Notes: generated by a model not told the origin, from the letters alone. A stretch of DNA of 64,000 nt from Candidatus Promineifilum breve (GCF_900066015.1 NZ_LN890655.1:1776726-1840725); one strand, 5' to 3'; shown: positions 41,499-50,129, numbered from the stretch's first letter. Numbers and translations: made by a program.

Positions 41499-42840
41499 GA
41501 ATGGCCGCCGCGACGGCGGCGATCCTCTCGGCGACGGCGGCATCGGCAAGCCGGATTGCCCCCATTGCGGCGGCCTGGGTTACGTCGTGGCCGCCACGGG
41601 ATCGAACGCCGGCCGCGCCGTGGTCTGCGTGTGCCGCGCCGCCGAACAGGAGCAATCCCGGCTCGATGGCCTCATGCGCCTCAGCCAGATCGGCGCGCTG
41701 GCCCATTGCACCTTCGAGAGCTTTCTGCCCGAGGGGCACGGGCTGGCCCAGAACCGCCGCCGCAATCTGCAAACGGCCTTCGATACGGCGCGCCAATACG
41801 CCGAAAAGCCGCAGGGCTGGCTCATCCTGAAGGGCGGCTACGGCTGCGGCAAGACCCACCTGGCCGCGGCCATCGCCAACCGCCAACTGGACACCGGGCG
41901 GGCGGTGCTGTTCGTCAACACGCCCGACCTGCTCGACCACCTGCGGGCCACGTTCAACCCCGAATCGACCGTCAGCTACGACGAGCGCTTCGACCAGGTG
42001 CGCAATTCGCCGCTGCTCATCCTCGACGATCTGGGCACACAGAGCAACAGCGAATGGGCCGGCGAAAAGCTCTATCAAATCCTCAATTACCGCTACAACG
42101 CCAAGCTGCCGACGGTCATCACCACCAATCTGGACCTGGAAGCCATTGAGATCCGCGTGCGCTCGCGTCTGGTCGATCTCGGCCTGTCGCAAATCGTCCA
42201 CATCCTGGCCCCCGACTTCCGCCGGGCGGGCGGCGACGATCATTCGGATCTATCGACGCTGAGCCTCCACGCCGACAAGACCTTCGACACGTTCGATCCG
42301 CGCGAGCGCGAACTGCCCAAGCCCCAGGCCGACAACCTGCACCGAGCGCTGCAACTGGCGATGTCTTTTGCCGAAGAGCCGAAGGGCTGGCTGGTATTCA
42401 ACAGCACGGCCTTCGGCAACGGCAAGACCCATCTGGCGGCGGCCATCGCCAACTACGTCAGCAATGCCGGCGAGCCGGTGCTGTTCGTCGTCGTGCCCGA
42501 TCTGCTCGATTACCTGCGGGCATCCTTCAGCCCCAGCAGCCAGACCCGATTGGACAAGCGCTTCGACGAAGTGCGCAACGCCCCGCTACTGGTGCTGGAC
42601 GATCTGGGCACGGAGAGCGCCACGGCCTGGGCGCGCGAAAAGCTGTACCAGTTGTTCAGCCATCGCTACAACGCCAACCTGCCGACGGTCATCACCACCG
42701 CCGTGCCCATCGAGCAACTCGACCCACGGCTGGAGTCGCGGATGCTCGACGGCAACCGCAGCACGTTCTTCGTGCTGGAAGCGCCCAGCTATCGGGGGAA
42801 GGGCGGGCGGCCGCGGAAGAGTGGTCAGCGGCGCTCCTAG
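41419..42840 (+). CDS. DnaC/DnaI-like helicase loader with two AAA+ domains
   Basis: The 473-residue product has a Cys pair CPHC at ~58 and CVC at ~77, likely zinc-binding. Two AAA+ modules follow. The first has P-loop GGYGCGKTH (139-147) and Walker B LLILDDLGTQ. The second, with its own AIANYVSNAGEPVLFVVVPDLL, has a P-loop TAFGNGKTH with K336 and Walker B LLVLDDLGTE. The two modules are clearly duplicates. Loaders of this family usually have one. In the second P-loop the first Gly is Thr, so binding may be weaker. The start at 41419 follows AGGAAGG by 8 nt; 41476 is an alternative. Confidence 0.82.
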   Translation: MRSANEILSATYNGKSRPNMTTSSSVENGRRDGGDPLGDGGIGKPDCPHCGGLGYVVAATGSNAGRAVVCVCRAAEQEQSRLDGLMRLSQIGALAHCTFESFLPEGHGLAQNRRRNLQTAFDTARQYAEKPQGWLILKGGYGCGKTHLAAAIANRQLDTGRAVLFVNTPDLLDHLRATFNPESTVSYDERFDQVRNSPLLILDDLGTQSNSEWAGEKLYQILNYRYNAKLPTVITTNLDLEAIEIRVRSRLVDLGLSQIVHILAPDFRRAGGDDHSDLSTLSLHADKTFDTFDPRERELPKPQADNLHRALQLAMSFAEEPKGWLVFNSTAFGNGKTHLAAAIANYVSNAGEPVLFVVVPDLLDYLRASFSPSSQTRLDKRFDEVRNAPLLVLDDLGTESATAWAREKLYQLFSHRYNANLPTVITTAVPIEQLDPRLESRMLDGNRSTFFVLEAPSYRGKGGRPRKSGQRRS

Positions 42841-42852
42841 AAACGGTGAATC

Positions 42853-43182
42853 ATGGCTAGGTTGACGTTAAGACTCCCGGATACCTTGCACGAGCAACTC
42901 CAAACCCTGGCCGAGCAAGAGGCCGTGTCGCTGAACCATTACATCGTCTATGCCCTGACGCGGCAGGCGACGCTGGCCTAAACGGTTCAGCCGCTGCCGG
43001 AGAAGTCCATCAGAGAACAGCGGGCGGCTTATAGCGCCCTGCTGCAAAATCTGGGGCAGGCTTCGGCCGAGCAGATCGCCGCGGTGCTGGACGAGCGCGA
43101 AACAGTGGAGCCGGAAGCCGGATTGACGCCGGAGACGATGGCCGCCTTGACCGCCAGATTGCGCCGTTCGACGGCAGAGTGA
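42853..43182 (+). pseudogene. RHH antitoxin pseudogene (in-frame TAA)
   Basis: From ATG 42853 the frame reads MARLTLRLPDTLHEQLQTLA, then EAVSLNHYIVYALTRQATLA, then TAA (42979-42981). The same frame continues without further stops for 66 codons: TVQPLPEKSIREQRAAYSAL and LDERETVEPEAGLTP to TGA at 43182. RHH antitoxins of this type normally continue through the site as AYTVQP, so TAC or TAT became TAA. A 42-residue RHH protein could still be made. No toxin gene is next to it. Confidence 0.75.
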
Positions 43183-43204
43183 CGATCGAGCAATGAGCCG
43201 GGCT

Positions 43205-43219
43205 AGAAACCGAGTTTCT
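43205..43219. repeat. Left half of a palindrome split by the IS element
   Basis: AGAAACCGAGTTTCT is the exact complement of 44682-44696 (AGAAACTCGGTTTCT). Without the IS and one copy of the 4-bp duplication, the two halves form one 34-nt palindrome with the loop CAGA. Confidence 0.93.
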
Positions 43220-43223
43220 CAGA

Positions 43224-44677
43224 ATAATACCTTCGCCAAATCACGAAGGGCAAAGGGCAGGTTGAGGGGGATGAATCCTGCCCAACCTGGAAATCCGGTC
43301 GAAAATTGCTTCCGTAAAAACCGGGTCTGGTTTTTGCGGAAGCAATTTTAGCACTTCGGCCACGTATTTATGGCCGCGATAATGAGCTTTCAAATCCAGC
43401 ACGTTGACCGCTGGGTCTTCACGCCGCAGGTCCTGTAACAACACCTGAGAAACGTTGACCATCAGGAAGGACAGATTGATGGCATTGGTCACCGGGGTCT
43501 TTTTGACGTTCATAAAGTCCTCTAAACCCCAGTATTGTTTGGCGTCGCGGAAATTGAACTCGATTTGAAAACGCAGTTGATAATACTCTAGCACCTGCGA
43601 CCAGTTCAGGGCCAGGTCGCTGGTGAACAACAACACACGGGCCTGCGCGCCGGTGGTCGGCCTTGTTTTGAGCAGGATGACCACATTGAGCGGCTGGGCG
43701 AACGCCTTGTGGCGCAGGGTAGCCTGATAGATGTCGGTGTGGACGCCGTCGTCGATGATCGTCTGCTGCCAGCAGCTGGCCGGGAGGTTGTCATAGGCGA
43801 CCTTAGCGCCGTACTTACAACGTTTGTTGTCCCCCTGGTAGGGGAAATACAGGGCGGCATCGTGACGCAATTTGGAAACCAGGTGCAGCCCGCACTGCCG
43901 AACCATTTGCAGGGCATTGTTGTTGCCGAAGTGGCCGTCCAAGACCAGATAGGTCAATTTGAGTCGTTGGTCAACCACCGCCAAAAACTGCTTGACCATC
44001 GTTTGGATGCGGGTCAGTTCGGGCGTTAAGGTCACCTCGGTTTTGATGCTGTTGCGACGCCCCGGCGGGCGGCCGGGGCGGCCCGCGCTACTTTGGGCGG
44101 CGGCTTTCTTGCGCCGCGTCCGCGGCTTGACCTCTCTGTTTACCCCTTCCTGGCTGGGCACTTGTTCGCTCATCACCGGATACGACCGCCGTTCCCGCGG
44201 GTTGACCAACGACAAGGCAAACAGGGCCACGCTGGACACTGGCCGGCCCCATAACGGCGCATAGAAGCGTCCCAAGCCGTGCGTCTCCTTGCCCGATTTG
44301 CTGACGACACATTCATCCCCCACTAACAGGTACTCGTCCCCGGCCTGGTGCAGATGGTCACGGAAGAAGGCCCACATGACTTGTGTCCAGGGAATGGTGG
44401 TCTGGAAAAAACGTTGTACGCTCCGATAGCTGCCCCCTTTATCCGTCCAGCGCGCCATGCCCAACATCGTTACTCGTCCAGTCATGGCTAACATCGCCCC
44501 CATGAGTACGCTCATCTGCCGCATGGTCGTTTGGCTAACAATAGGACGCAATGGTTGTAATAGTGCTAGAATATTCATCGTGGGTGGTTGTGTCGACGGT
44601 TCCTTTTCCTTGGTCGGTAAAGTTTCCTATCTTACACGCCCACCCACTTTTTGCTATTTTTTTGGCGAAGGTATTAT
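43224..44677 (-). mobile_element. Complete IS element, IS4-superfamily
   Basis: It is 1454 bp long, bounded by 17-bp perfect terminal inverted repeats ATAATACCTTCGCCAAA (43224-43240 and complement 44661-44677). It is flanked by a 4-bp direct repeat CAGA (43220-43223 and 44678-44681), the expected target duplication. It contains one transposase gene on the minus strand whose stop codon begins at the inner end of the left repeat. Both ends and the gene look intact, so recent insertion is likely. Confidence 0.93.
43241..44578 (-). CDS. IS4-superfamily DDE transposase
   Basis: The 445-residue product has the DDE triad context: D in LVGDECVVSKSGKETHG, D in TYLVLDGHFGNN, and the Y-R-E-K signature YYQLRFQIEFNFRDAKQYWG near residue ~350. 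A basic, low-complexity insert (RKKAAAQSSAGRPGRPPGRR) sits between the first and second Asp. IS family (IS701-like or another IS4-superfamily group) is not resolved. No frameshift is seen. Confidence 0.88.
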   Translation of the reverse strand: MNILALLQPLRPIVSQTTMRQMSVLMGAMLAMTGRVTMLGMARWTDKGGSYRSVQRFFQTTIPWTQVMWAFFRDHLHQAGDEYLLVGDECVVSKSGKETHGLGRFYAPLWGRPVSSVALFALSLVNPRERRSYPVMSEQVPSQEGVNREVKPRTRRKKAAAQSSAGRPGRPPGRRNSIKTEVTLTPELTRIQTMVKQFLAVVDQRLKLTYLVLDGHFGNNNALQMVRQCGLHLVSKLRHDAALYFPYQGDNKRCKYGAKVAYDNLPASCWQQTIIDDGVHTDIYQATLRHKAFAQPLNVVILLKTRPTTGAQARVLLFTSDLALNWSQVLEYYQLRFQIEFNFRDAKQYWGLEDFMNVKKTPVTNAINLSFLMVNVSQVLLQDLRREDPAVNVLDLKAHYRGHKYVAEVLKLLPQKPDPVFTEAIFDRISRLGRIHPPQPALCPS

Positions 44678-44699
44678 CAGAAGAAACTCGGTTTCTAAG

Positions 44700-47201
44700 T
44701 TACCGATCCCGATAACCGAGCAATCGCAACCCATTCAACGACACCAGTACCGTCCCACCCTCGTGGCCGATGACCGCCAGCGGCAATGGCAAGTCGCGGG
44801 CGAAGATGGCGACGAGCATCAGGCCGATCATGAACAGGGCAAAGCCCAGATTGATCATCAGCGTACGGCGCGTGGCCCGGCTCAGGCGGATGACGTAGGG
44901 GATGTTGCGCAGGTCGTCGGCCATCAGCACCACGTCGGCCGTCTCCAGGGCCACGTCGGTACCCGCCGCGCCCATGGCAATGCCCAGCGTGGCCGCGGCC
45001 AGCGCCGGGGCGTCATTCACCCCGTCGCCCACCATCGCCACCGGGCCGTAGGTATCGCGGATGTGGCGGATGGCCGTCACCTTGTCCTCCGGCAGCAGGT
45101 CGGCGAAGGCCTCATCGACCCCCACGGCGGCGGCGATGCGGTCGGCCACGCGCCGGTTGTCGCCGGTCAGCATGATCACTCGCGCCACGCCGGCCTGCTT
45201 TAGCTCGCGGATGACGGCCGGGGCGTCGGGGCGGATGGCGTCGGCCAGACCGATGACGCCCAGGAAGTGGATTGGCAACGGCTCGCTCGCCGGCGCGCGC
45301 CGGCCACCACCCACGGCTACGATCACGCTGGTTTGCCCCTCAGCCTCCAACTCGTTGACGATGGCTGTCACCGCCGCCAAATGGCCGCCGCCGTCGTCGT
45401 AGGTGGCGAAGTAGCGCGGGTTGCCGATGTGGAGTTCCACCTGGCCGAAGACCGGATCGAGCACCGTGCCGCGCACGCCATGCCCGGCGATGGACTGGAA
45501 GTGGGTCACCTCCGGGATGGCGATGCCCCGCTTCTCGGTCTCGGCCACCACCGCTTTGGCCAACGGGTGCTCGCTGCGGGCCTCCACGGCCGCGGCCAGG
45601 CGCAGCAGATCGATCTCAGAATTCAACGCAAAGTCGCCAAGACGCAAAGACCCGATGTCTGCCCCTTCGCGTCTTTGCGCCTTGGCGTTTTTCTTCTCTT
45701 CCTCATCAAATAGCCGCACGGTCGTCACTTCCGGCTTGCCGACCGTCAGCGTGCCCGTCTTGTCGAAGGCGACGACCTTCACCGTGGCCGCGTTCTCGAC
45801 GTGGATGCCGCCCTTGAACAGCACGCCGCGCCGCGCCCCATTGCCGATGGCCGACAGGACGGTGGCCGGGGTACTGATGACGATGGCGCAGGGCGAGGCG
45901 GCGACCATCACGGTCATGGCCGTGTAGAAAGCGGCGCCGAAGTCGTGGCCCAGCAACAGCGGCGGCACGGCGGCCACCAACGCCGTCAGGACGATGACCC
46001 CCACGGCGTAATATTGCTCGAAGCGGTCGATGAAGCGTTGCGTCTCGGCCTTCTCGCTCTGGGCCTCCTCCACCAGTTGGATGAGGCGGGCGATGGTCGA
46101 ATCCTTGGCCAGCCGGGTGACCCCAATCTCCAGGCTGCCGTCCTGGTTGATCGTCCCGGCAAAGCAGGGATCGCCCTTCTGCTTGTAGACGGGCACCGAT
46201 TCGCCGGTCAGCGACGCCTGATCGACGCTGCCGGCCCCGGTCAGCACCACGCCGTCGAGGGCGATGCGGTCGCCGGGCTTCACCAGCATCCGGTCGCCGA
46301 CGCGCACCTGCTCGATGGGCAGCGTCACCAGCCGGTCGCCACGGTAGACGTCGGCCTGGTTCGGCCGCAGCTTCATCAGGGCGCGAATGGCGTTGCGGGT
46401 GCGGTCGAGGGCGAAGTCTTGCAGCGTGTTGGAGAGCGAGAAGAGGAAGAGCAGCATGGCCCCCTCGAACGGCTCGCCGACGAAGGCCGCGCCCAGCGCG
46501 GCCAGGATCATCAGCAGGTCGATGTCGATGGTGCGGGCCTTGAGCGACTCGAGGCCGCCCTTCAGGCCGAACGCGCCGCCGGCCACGTAGGCCACGACGA
46601 AGAGGGCCGTCGCCATCCAGGCCGGCGCGGTCACGCTGCGCTCGGCCAGCCAGCCGGCGATCATGGCGACAAGGGTGACGGCGGTCAAGATGGCCTGGAG
46701 CTTCTGGGGCGTTAGCCAGGGGGTCGGGGTGGGTTTGACATCGGCCCCCACGGGCACGACGGCGGCCGAGGGGCGAACACCGGCGCCAAACCGTTCGGCG
46801 TGGCGGGTGATGTCGTGGGGCGAGATGAGGGCATTGTCGTAATGGACGGCCATGACGCCGCCGGCAAAGCTGGCCGTGGCCCGCCGCACACCGGGCAGTT
46901 GGCCCACCTGCCGCTCCAGAGCCAGGGCGCACGACTCGCAGGCCCGGCCGCCGCGCTTCTCCAGCCGCAGGGTGCAGGTTTGCCAGCGATCTTGCAGCGT
47001 GGGGCCGATCGCATGGGCCAGGCGAGCTATGTCGCCCGGCTCAATGCGGTGCGGATCATAGGCGAAGGTCACCGTTTCGCCGGCCGTGTCCACGGCGACG
47101 TCGACGATGCCGTCCTGTGCGGCGACGGCCTCGTCGAGCAGCGCCAGGCAGGAGGGGTCGTCAGGCGCGGATTCGATGGTTGGCAATTTCTGCTCAGACA
47201 T
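44700..47201 (-). CDS. P1B-type heavy-metal ATPase
   Basis: The 833-residue product has a CxxC at 88-91 (ACESC), about eight membrane segments, the TM motif SPC (Cys 438), phosphorylation site D480 in DKTGTLT, MLTGDNRR and VGDGVNDAPAL. The SPC motif and HEGGT near the last helix fit the P1B-4 class (Co/Zn/Cd exporters) rather than CPC copper pumps; the metal is inferred. After DKTGTLTVGKPEV a ~30-residue stretch (KKNAKAQRREGAD and SLRLGDFALNSE) is encoded by a genome repeat. ATG at 47201 chosen. Upstream lies an AT-rich gap with a palindrome. Confidence 0.85.
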   Translation of the reverse strand: MSEQKLPTIESAPDDPSCLALLDEAVAAQDGIVDVAVDTAGETVTFAYDPHRIEPGDIARLAHAIGPTLQDRWQTCTLRLEKRGGRACESCALALERQVGQLPGVRRATASFAGGVMAVHYDNALISPHDITRHAERFGAGVRPSAAVVPVGADVKPTPTPWLTPQKLQAILTAVTLVAMIAGWLAERSVTAPAWMATALFVVAYVAGGAFGLKGGLESLKARTIDIDLLMILAALGAAFVGEPFEGAMLLFLFSLSNTLQDFALDRTRNAIRALMKLRPNQADVYRGDRLVTLPIEQVRVGDRMLVKPGDRIALDGVVLTGAGSVDQASLTGESVPVYKQKGDPCFAGTINQDGSLEIGVTRLAKDSTIARLIQLVEEAQSEKAETQRFIDRFEQYYAVGVIVLTALVAAVPPLLLGHDFGAAFYTAMTVMVAASPCAIVISTPATVLSAIGNGARRGVLFKGGIHVENAATVKVVAFDKTGTLTVGKPEVTTVRLFDEEEKKNAKAQRREGADIGSLRLGDFALNSEIDLLRLAAAVEARSEHPLAKAVVAETEKRGIAIPEVTHFQSIAGHGVRGTVLDPVFGQVELHIGNPRYFATYDDGGGHLAAVTAIVNELEAEGQTSVIVAVGGGRRAPASEPLPIHFLGVIGLADAIRPDAPAVIRELKQAGVARVIMLTGDNRRVADRIAAAVGVDEAFADLLPEDKVTAIRHIRDTYGPVAMVGDGVNDAPALAAATLGIAMGAAGTDVALETADVVLMADDLRNIPYVIRLSRATRRTLMINLGFALFMIGLMLVAIFARDLPLPLAVIGHEGGTVLVSLNGLRLLGYRDR
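45628..45707 (-). repeat. CGCAAAGACGCAAAG palindrome inside the metal ATPase gene
   Basis: On the plus strand AACGCAAAGTCGCC, AAGACGCAAAG (left) faces CGCGTCTTTGCGCC, TTGGCGTTT (right). The same sequences occur between genes at 29850-29878 and 58335-58360. It is in frame, in the nucleotide-binding domain just after DKTGTLT. Confidence 0.87.
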
Positions 47202-47345
47202 GGGGTTCCCGGTATGATGGATTGTTGCCGCGGCCGATTGCGTTACGATTATTGTAGATCGCCCCACATTGCAAGAGGAAGTGACTTTCGGCACGTCTTG
47301 CGTATGACAATTTGGCAACAATATTATTAATCATTGTTAGACTAT

Positions 47346-47365
47346 AATTTAACACTGGTTAAATT
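47346..47365. promoter_or_regulatory. 20-bp palindrome upstream of the metal ATPase
   Basis: AATTTAAC-ACTG-GTTAAATT has perfect 8-bp arms and lies 145 bp upstream of the metal ATPase start codon. It could be a metal-sensor operator (ArsR- or MerR-type), but no regulator gene is adjacent. The rest of the 47202-47489 gap is AT-rich and holds nothing else recognised. Confidence 0.4.
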
Positions 47366-47489
47366 TTAGCAAGGGAGTTGGGTTGAGTCAACAGTGGGCC
47401 GATTACTATTAACGTCTCGCCCAGTTCCAGGCCGCAGGAAGGCATAGGCGCAGATCAGGCATCAACACAGGATGCCGACAAGTCGAGGG

Positions 47490-47518
47490 TTGGCATGTAA
47501 GTTGTAAAGGTTTATAAT
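47490..47518 (+). promoter_or_regulatory. Promoter of phd/vapC with direct repeats
   Basis: TTGGCA (47490-47495), 17 nt and TATAAT (47513-47518) form a near-consensus promoter. Direct repeats TAAAGGTTTA at 47505-47514 and 47533-47542 overlap and follow the -10 box, a likely autorepression site for the antitoxin. Confidence 0.65.
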
Positions 47519-47563
47519 GATTACAAGGATTATAAAGGTTTACATCTTGAGCGAGGCGACCAA

Positions 47564-47869
47564 ATGAAAGAGCGACAGATCGGCACGACGGAACTGCGAC
47601 AACGGTTGACGGACGTGATCCAGGCCGTGAAAGAAGAGAAGGTGGCCTACGTGGTGGAGACGTTTGGTCGGCCGCAGGTGGTCGTCATCGATGTGGACGA
47701 ATACCGCCGATTGCAGGGACAACAGCCGGTTCGCGCGGATATGGCGGCGCGCGCCCGGGCCGCGTTCGGCATGTGGCGCGACCGACCGGACATCGATGAT
47801 AACTGGCTGGAACGCAACCGGCGGCAGTGGTATAGTGAGTGGGCGGTGGGCGAGGCCGGCGATGAATGA
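47564..47869 (+). CDS. Phd/YefM-type antitoxin
   Basis: The 101-residue product has the Phd N-terminal DNA-binding fold: MKERQIGTTELRQRLTDVIQ, then YVVETFGRPQVVVIDVDEYRRL. The C-terminal part (DIDDNWLERNRRQWYSEW) would bind the toxin. It overlaps the PIN toxin gene by 8 bp and has a strong promoter with repeats. GAGG lies 7 nt before the ATG. Confidence 0.87.
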   Translation: MKERQIGTTELRQRLTDVIQAVKEEKVAYVVETFGRPQVVVIDVDEYRRLQGQQPVRADMAARARAAFGMWRDRPDIDDNWLERNRRQWYSEWAVGEAGDE

Positions 47870-48257
47870 ACAGAGTTACTTGTTCGATACCGGGGCCATT
47901 CTCGATGTCTATCACGGCCGAGCGCGGGTGCGACCCTATTTTGACCGGCTGGTTGATGACACCATAATCGCTTACGTCTCGCCGCTGACGGAAGCTGAAC
48001 TGTGGGTGGGTCTTCGGCCGAATGAAGAGGCCGCGCACGAAGCACTGCTGGCCCTGTTTATCCCCTTGCCCCTGACGTCCCCTGCCGGACGGTTGGCGGG
48101 CGACTGGATGCAAACGTATGGCGGCAAAGGTCTCGGCTGGCTGGACGCGCTGATCGCCGCCACGGCGGCCGTGGCCGGCGTGCCGGTGCTCACCCGCGAC
48201 AAACGATTGGCGGCTGTATTGGGAACGAATGTCGAGTTTTTCGTCTATGAGGGCTAA
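47862..48257 (+). CDS. vapC: VapC-type PIN-domain toxin
   Basis: The 131-residue PIN protein has the acidic residues in place: D in LFDTGAILD, E in SPLTEAELWVG, D in LDALIAATA and the D in LTRDKRL. PIN toxins cleave tRNA or rRNA. It overlaps both the antitoxin and the next gene (stop TAA and hemH ATG share a base). The pairing of Phd with a PIN toxin is common in Chloroflexota and cyanobacteria. The module appears intact. Confidence 0.87.
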   Translation: MNEQSYLFDTGAILDVYHGRARVRPYFDRLVDDTIIAYVSPLTEAELWVGLRPNEEAAHEALLALFIPLPLTSPAGRLAGDWMQTYGGKGLGWLDALIAATAAVAGVPVLTRDKRLAAVLGTNVEFFVYEG

Positions 48258-49378
48258 TGTCCATGTCTTTTCGCGATACCCCATCTTATACCCACGGTGC
48301 GCCGTCGCCCATCGGCGTGCTGCTGACTAATGTCGGTTCGCCGGCCGCGCCCACGCCCGGCGCGCTGCGCGGCTATCTGGCGCAATTCCTGGGCGACCCG
48401 CGGCTGATCGAATACCCGCGCTGGTGGTGGCTGCCGCTGCTGCACGGCATCATCCTCAATACCCGGCCGCGCCGCTCGGCCCGGCTCTATCAACGCATCT
48501 GGACGGAGGAAGGCTCGCCGCTGCTGATCACGCTGCGCCGGCAGGCCGAGGCGTTGCAGGACTATCTGGATGCGACGCTACCGGTGCCGGTGCGAGTAGT
48601 CTATGGCGCGCGCTATGGTGAGCCGTCCATCGCCGCCGCCCTGCGCGAGCTACAGGCGGCCAACGTCCAACGGGTGCTGGCCCTGCCCCTCTACCCACAA
48701 TATTCGGCCACGACCACGGCCACGTCGTTCGACGCCATCTTCGAAGAGCTGAAGACGTGGCGTTGGGTTCCTGAAGTGCGCACCATCAACCATTACCACG
48801 ACCACCCCGGCTACGTCGCCGCGCTGGCCGCCACGGTGCGCGAGCATTGGGCGACCAGCGGCCGGCCGCAACGGCTGCTCATGTCCTTCCACGGCATCCC
48901 CCGCGACTATTTCCTGAAGGGCGACCCGTACTACTGCCACTGCCAACAGACGGCCCGCCTGCTGGGCGAACAACTGGGGCTATCCCCGGACGAATATACA
49001 GTGACGTTCCAATCGCGCTTCGGCCCCACGGAGTGGCTACAACCCTACACCGACCGGACGCTGGAGGAGTGGGGGCGCGCCGGGCTGGCCCACGTCGATG
49101 CCCTCTGCCCCGGCTTCTCGGCCGATTGCCTGGAGACGGTCGATGAGGTAGCCGAGGAGGGCGGCGAACTATTCCTCCAGGCCGGCGGCGGAGAGTTCCA
49201 CTACATCCGGGCCCTCAACGACCGGCCCGATCACCTGGACGCGCTGACCGACGTGATCATGGCTAATCTGGCTGGGTGGCTGGAGGCGCCAGGCACCTCC
49301 AGCCCTTCGGCGGCCGAGATGGCCGAGCACCGCGCCCGGCTGGGATTAACCGAGGCGGCTCCGGCCACCGTCCGTTGA
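48257..49378 (+). CDS. hemH: Ferrochelatase HemH
   Basis: The 373-residue product has the ferrochelatase motifs: GVLLTNVGSPAAPTPGALRGYLAQFLGD (in pieces), YPQYSATTTATS, catalytic His in MSFHGIPRDYF, and the Glu loop CLETVDEVAEEG. It inserts Fe2+ into protoporphyrin. Cys residues in PYYCHCQQTARLL lie before the His site but do not match a [2Fe-2S] pattern. The start ATG overlaps the vapC stop. The adjacency to a toxin module is probably fortuitous. Confidence 0.93.
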   Translation: MSMSFRDTPSYTHGAPSPIGVLLTNVGSPAAPTPGALRGYLAQFLGDPRLIEYPRWWWLPLLHGIILNTRPRRSARLYQRIWTEEGSPLLITLRRQAEALQDYLDATLPVPVRVVYGARYGEPSIAAALRELQAANVQRVLALPLYPQYSATTTATSFDAIFEELKTWRWVPEVRTINHYHDHPGYVAALAATVREHWATSGRPQRLLMSFHGIPRDYFLKGDPYYCHCQQTARLLGEQLGLSPDEYTVTFQSRFGPTEWLQPYTDRTLEEWGRAGLAHVDALCPGFSADCLETVDEVAEEGGELFLQAGGGEFHYIRALNDRPDHLDALTDVIMANLAGWLEAPGTSSPSAAEMAEHRARLGLTEAAPATVR

Positions 49379-49382
49379 GCTA

Positions 49383-50129
49383 CTAGCCGGCCGTCCAGCC
49401 GCCATCGACGGTCAGCAACGCGCCGTTGACGAAGGCGGCGTCATCGGAGGCCAGGAAAAGCGCCGCCGCGGCCAGTTCGTGCGGCTGCCCACGGCGCGGG
49501 ATCATGCCCAGCGTCGTTTGCAGCCGGGCGTAGCCCAACTGGCTGGGGGCGGTCACCTCGATATTGGTCTCCACCGCGCCGGGGACGATGGCGTTGCAGC
49601 GGATACCCTGCTGGGCATAGACGTAGGCGATGTTGCGGGTCAGGCCGATGATGGCGTGCTTGGACACGGTGTAGGCCGTGCCGGCCCGGCCGCCATACAA
49701 CCCGCCGATGGAGGCGACGTTGATGATCGAGCCGCCGCCCTGGGCCAGCATGACGGGCAGCGCCCGGCGGCAGATGTCCATCGGCCCGTTGAGGTTGATG
49801 TTCATCACCCGCTCCCAGAGCGCATCGTCCATCTCGGTCAGCGGCTTGAAATCGTCCATGATGCCGGCGTTGTTGACCACGATGTCGAGGCGGCCGAATG
49901 CGGCGGCAGCGTCCAGCAGGCGGCCGATGTCGCCCCGGTCGGCCACGTTGCCGGTGACTGTCTTCAGCGCGCCGGCGGCGTTCAGCGCGGCGGCCACTTC
50001 GTCCAGCCGGTCGGCGCGAATATCGGAGGCGACGATGCGCGCTCCCTCGGCGATAAAACGTTCGACGATGGCCCGGCCAATGCCCGACCCGGCGCCCGTT
50101 ACCAGGGCGACTTTACCTTCTAGTTTCAT
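49383..50129 (-). CDS. SDR family oxidoreductase (FabG-like)
   Basis: The 248-residue classical SDR has the cofactor motif VTGAGSGIGRA, VNNAGIMDD, an active site with S in VASIGGLYGG, Y and K in YTVSKHA, and PGAVETNIE. The final LLTVDGGWTAG is FabG-like. The substrate is unknown; a 3-oxoacyl-ACP or sugar alcohol reductase are both possible. It converges on hemH with a 4-bp gap. An ~120-bp gap follows upstream with nothing recognised. Confidence 0.88.
   Translation of the reverse strand: MKLEGKVALVTGAGSGIGRAIVERFIAEGARIVASDIRADRLDEVAAALNAAGALKTVTGNVADRGDIGRLLDAAAAFGRLDIVVNNAGIMDDFKPLTEMDDALWERVMNINLNGPMDICRRALPVMLAQGGGSIINVASIGGLYGGRAGTAYTVSKHAIIGLTRNIAYVYAQQGIRCNAIVPGAVETNIEVTAPSQLGYARLQTTLGMIPRRGQPHELAAAALFLASDDAAFVNGALLTVDGGWTAG

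Noticed and set aside
44457-45203. 248-codon plus-strand frame across the IS end and the metal ATPase
   Set aside because: It crosses the IS boundary and lies antisense to two recognised genes.
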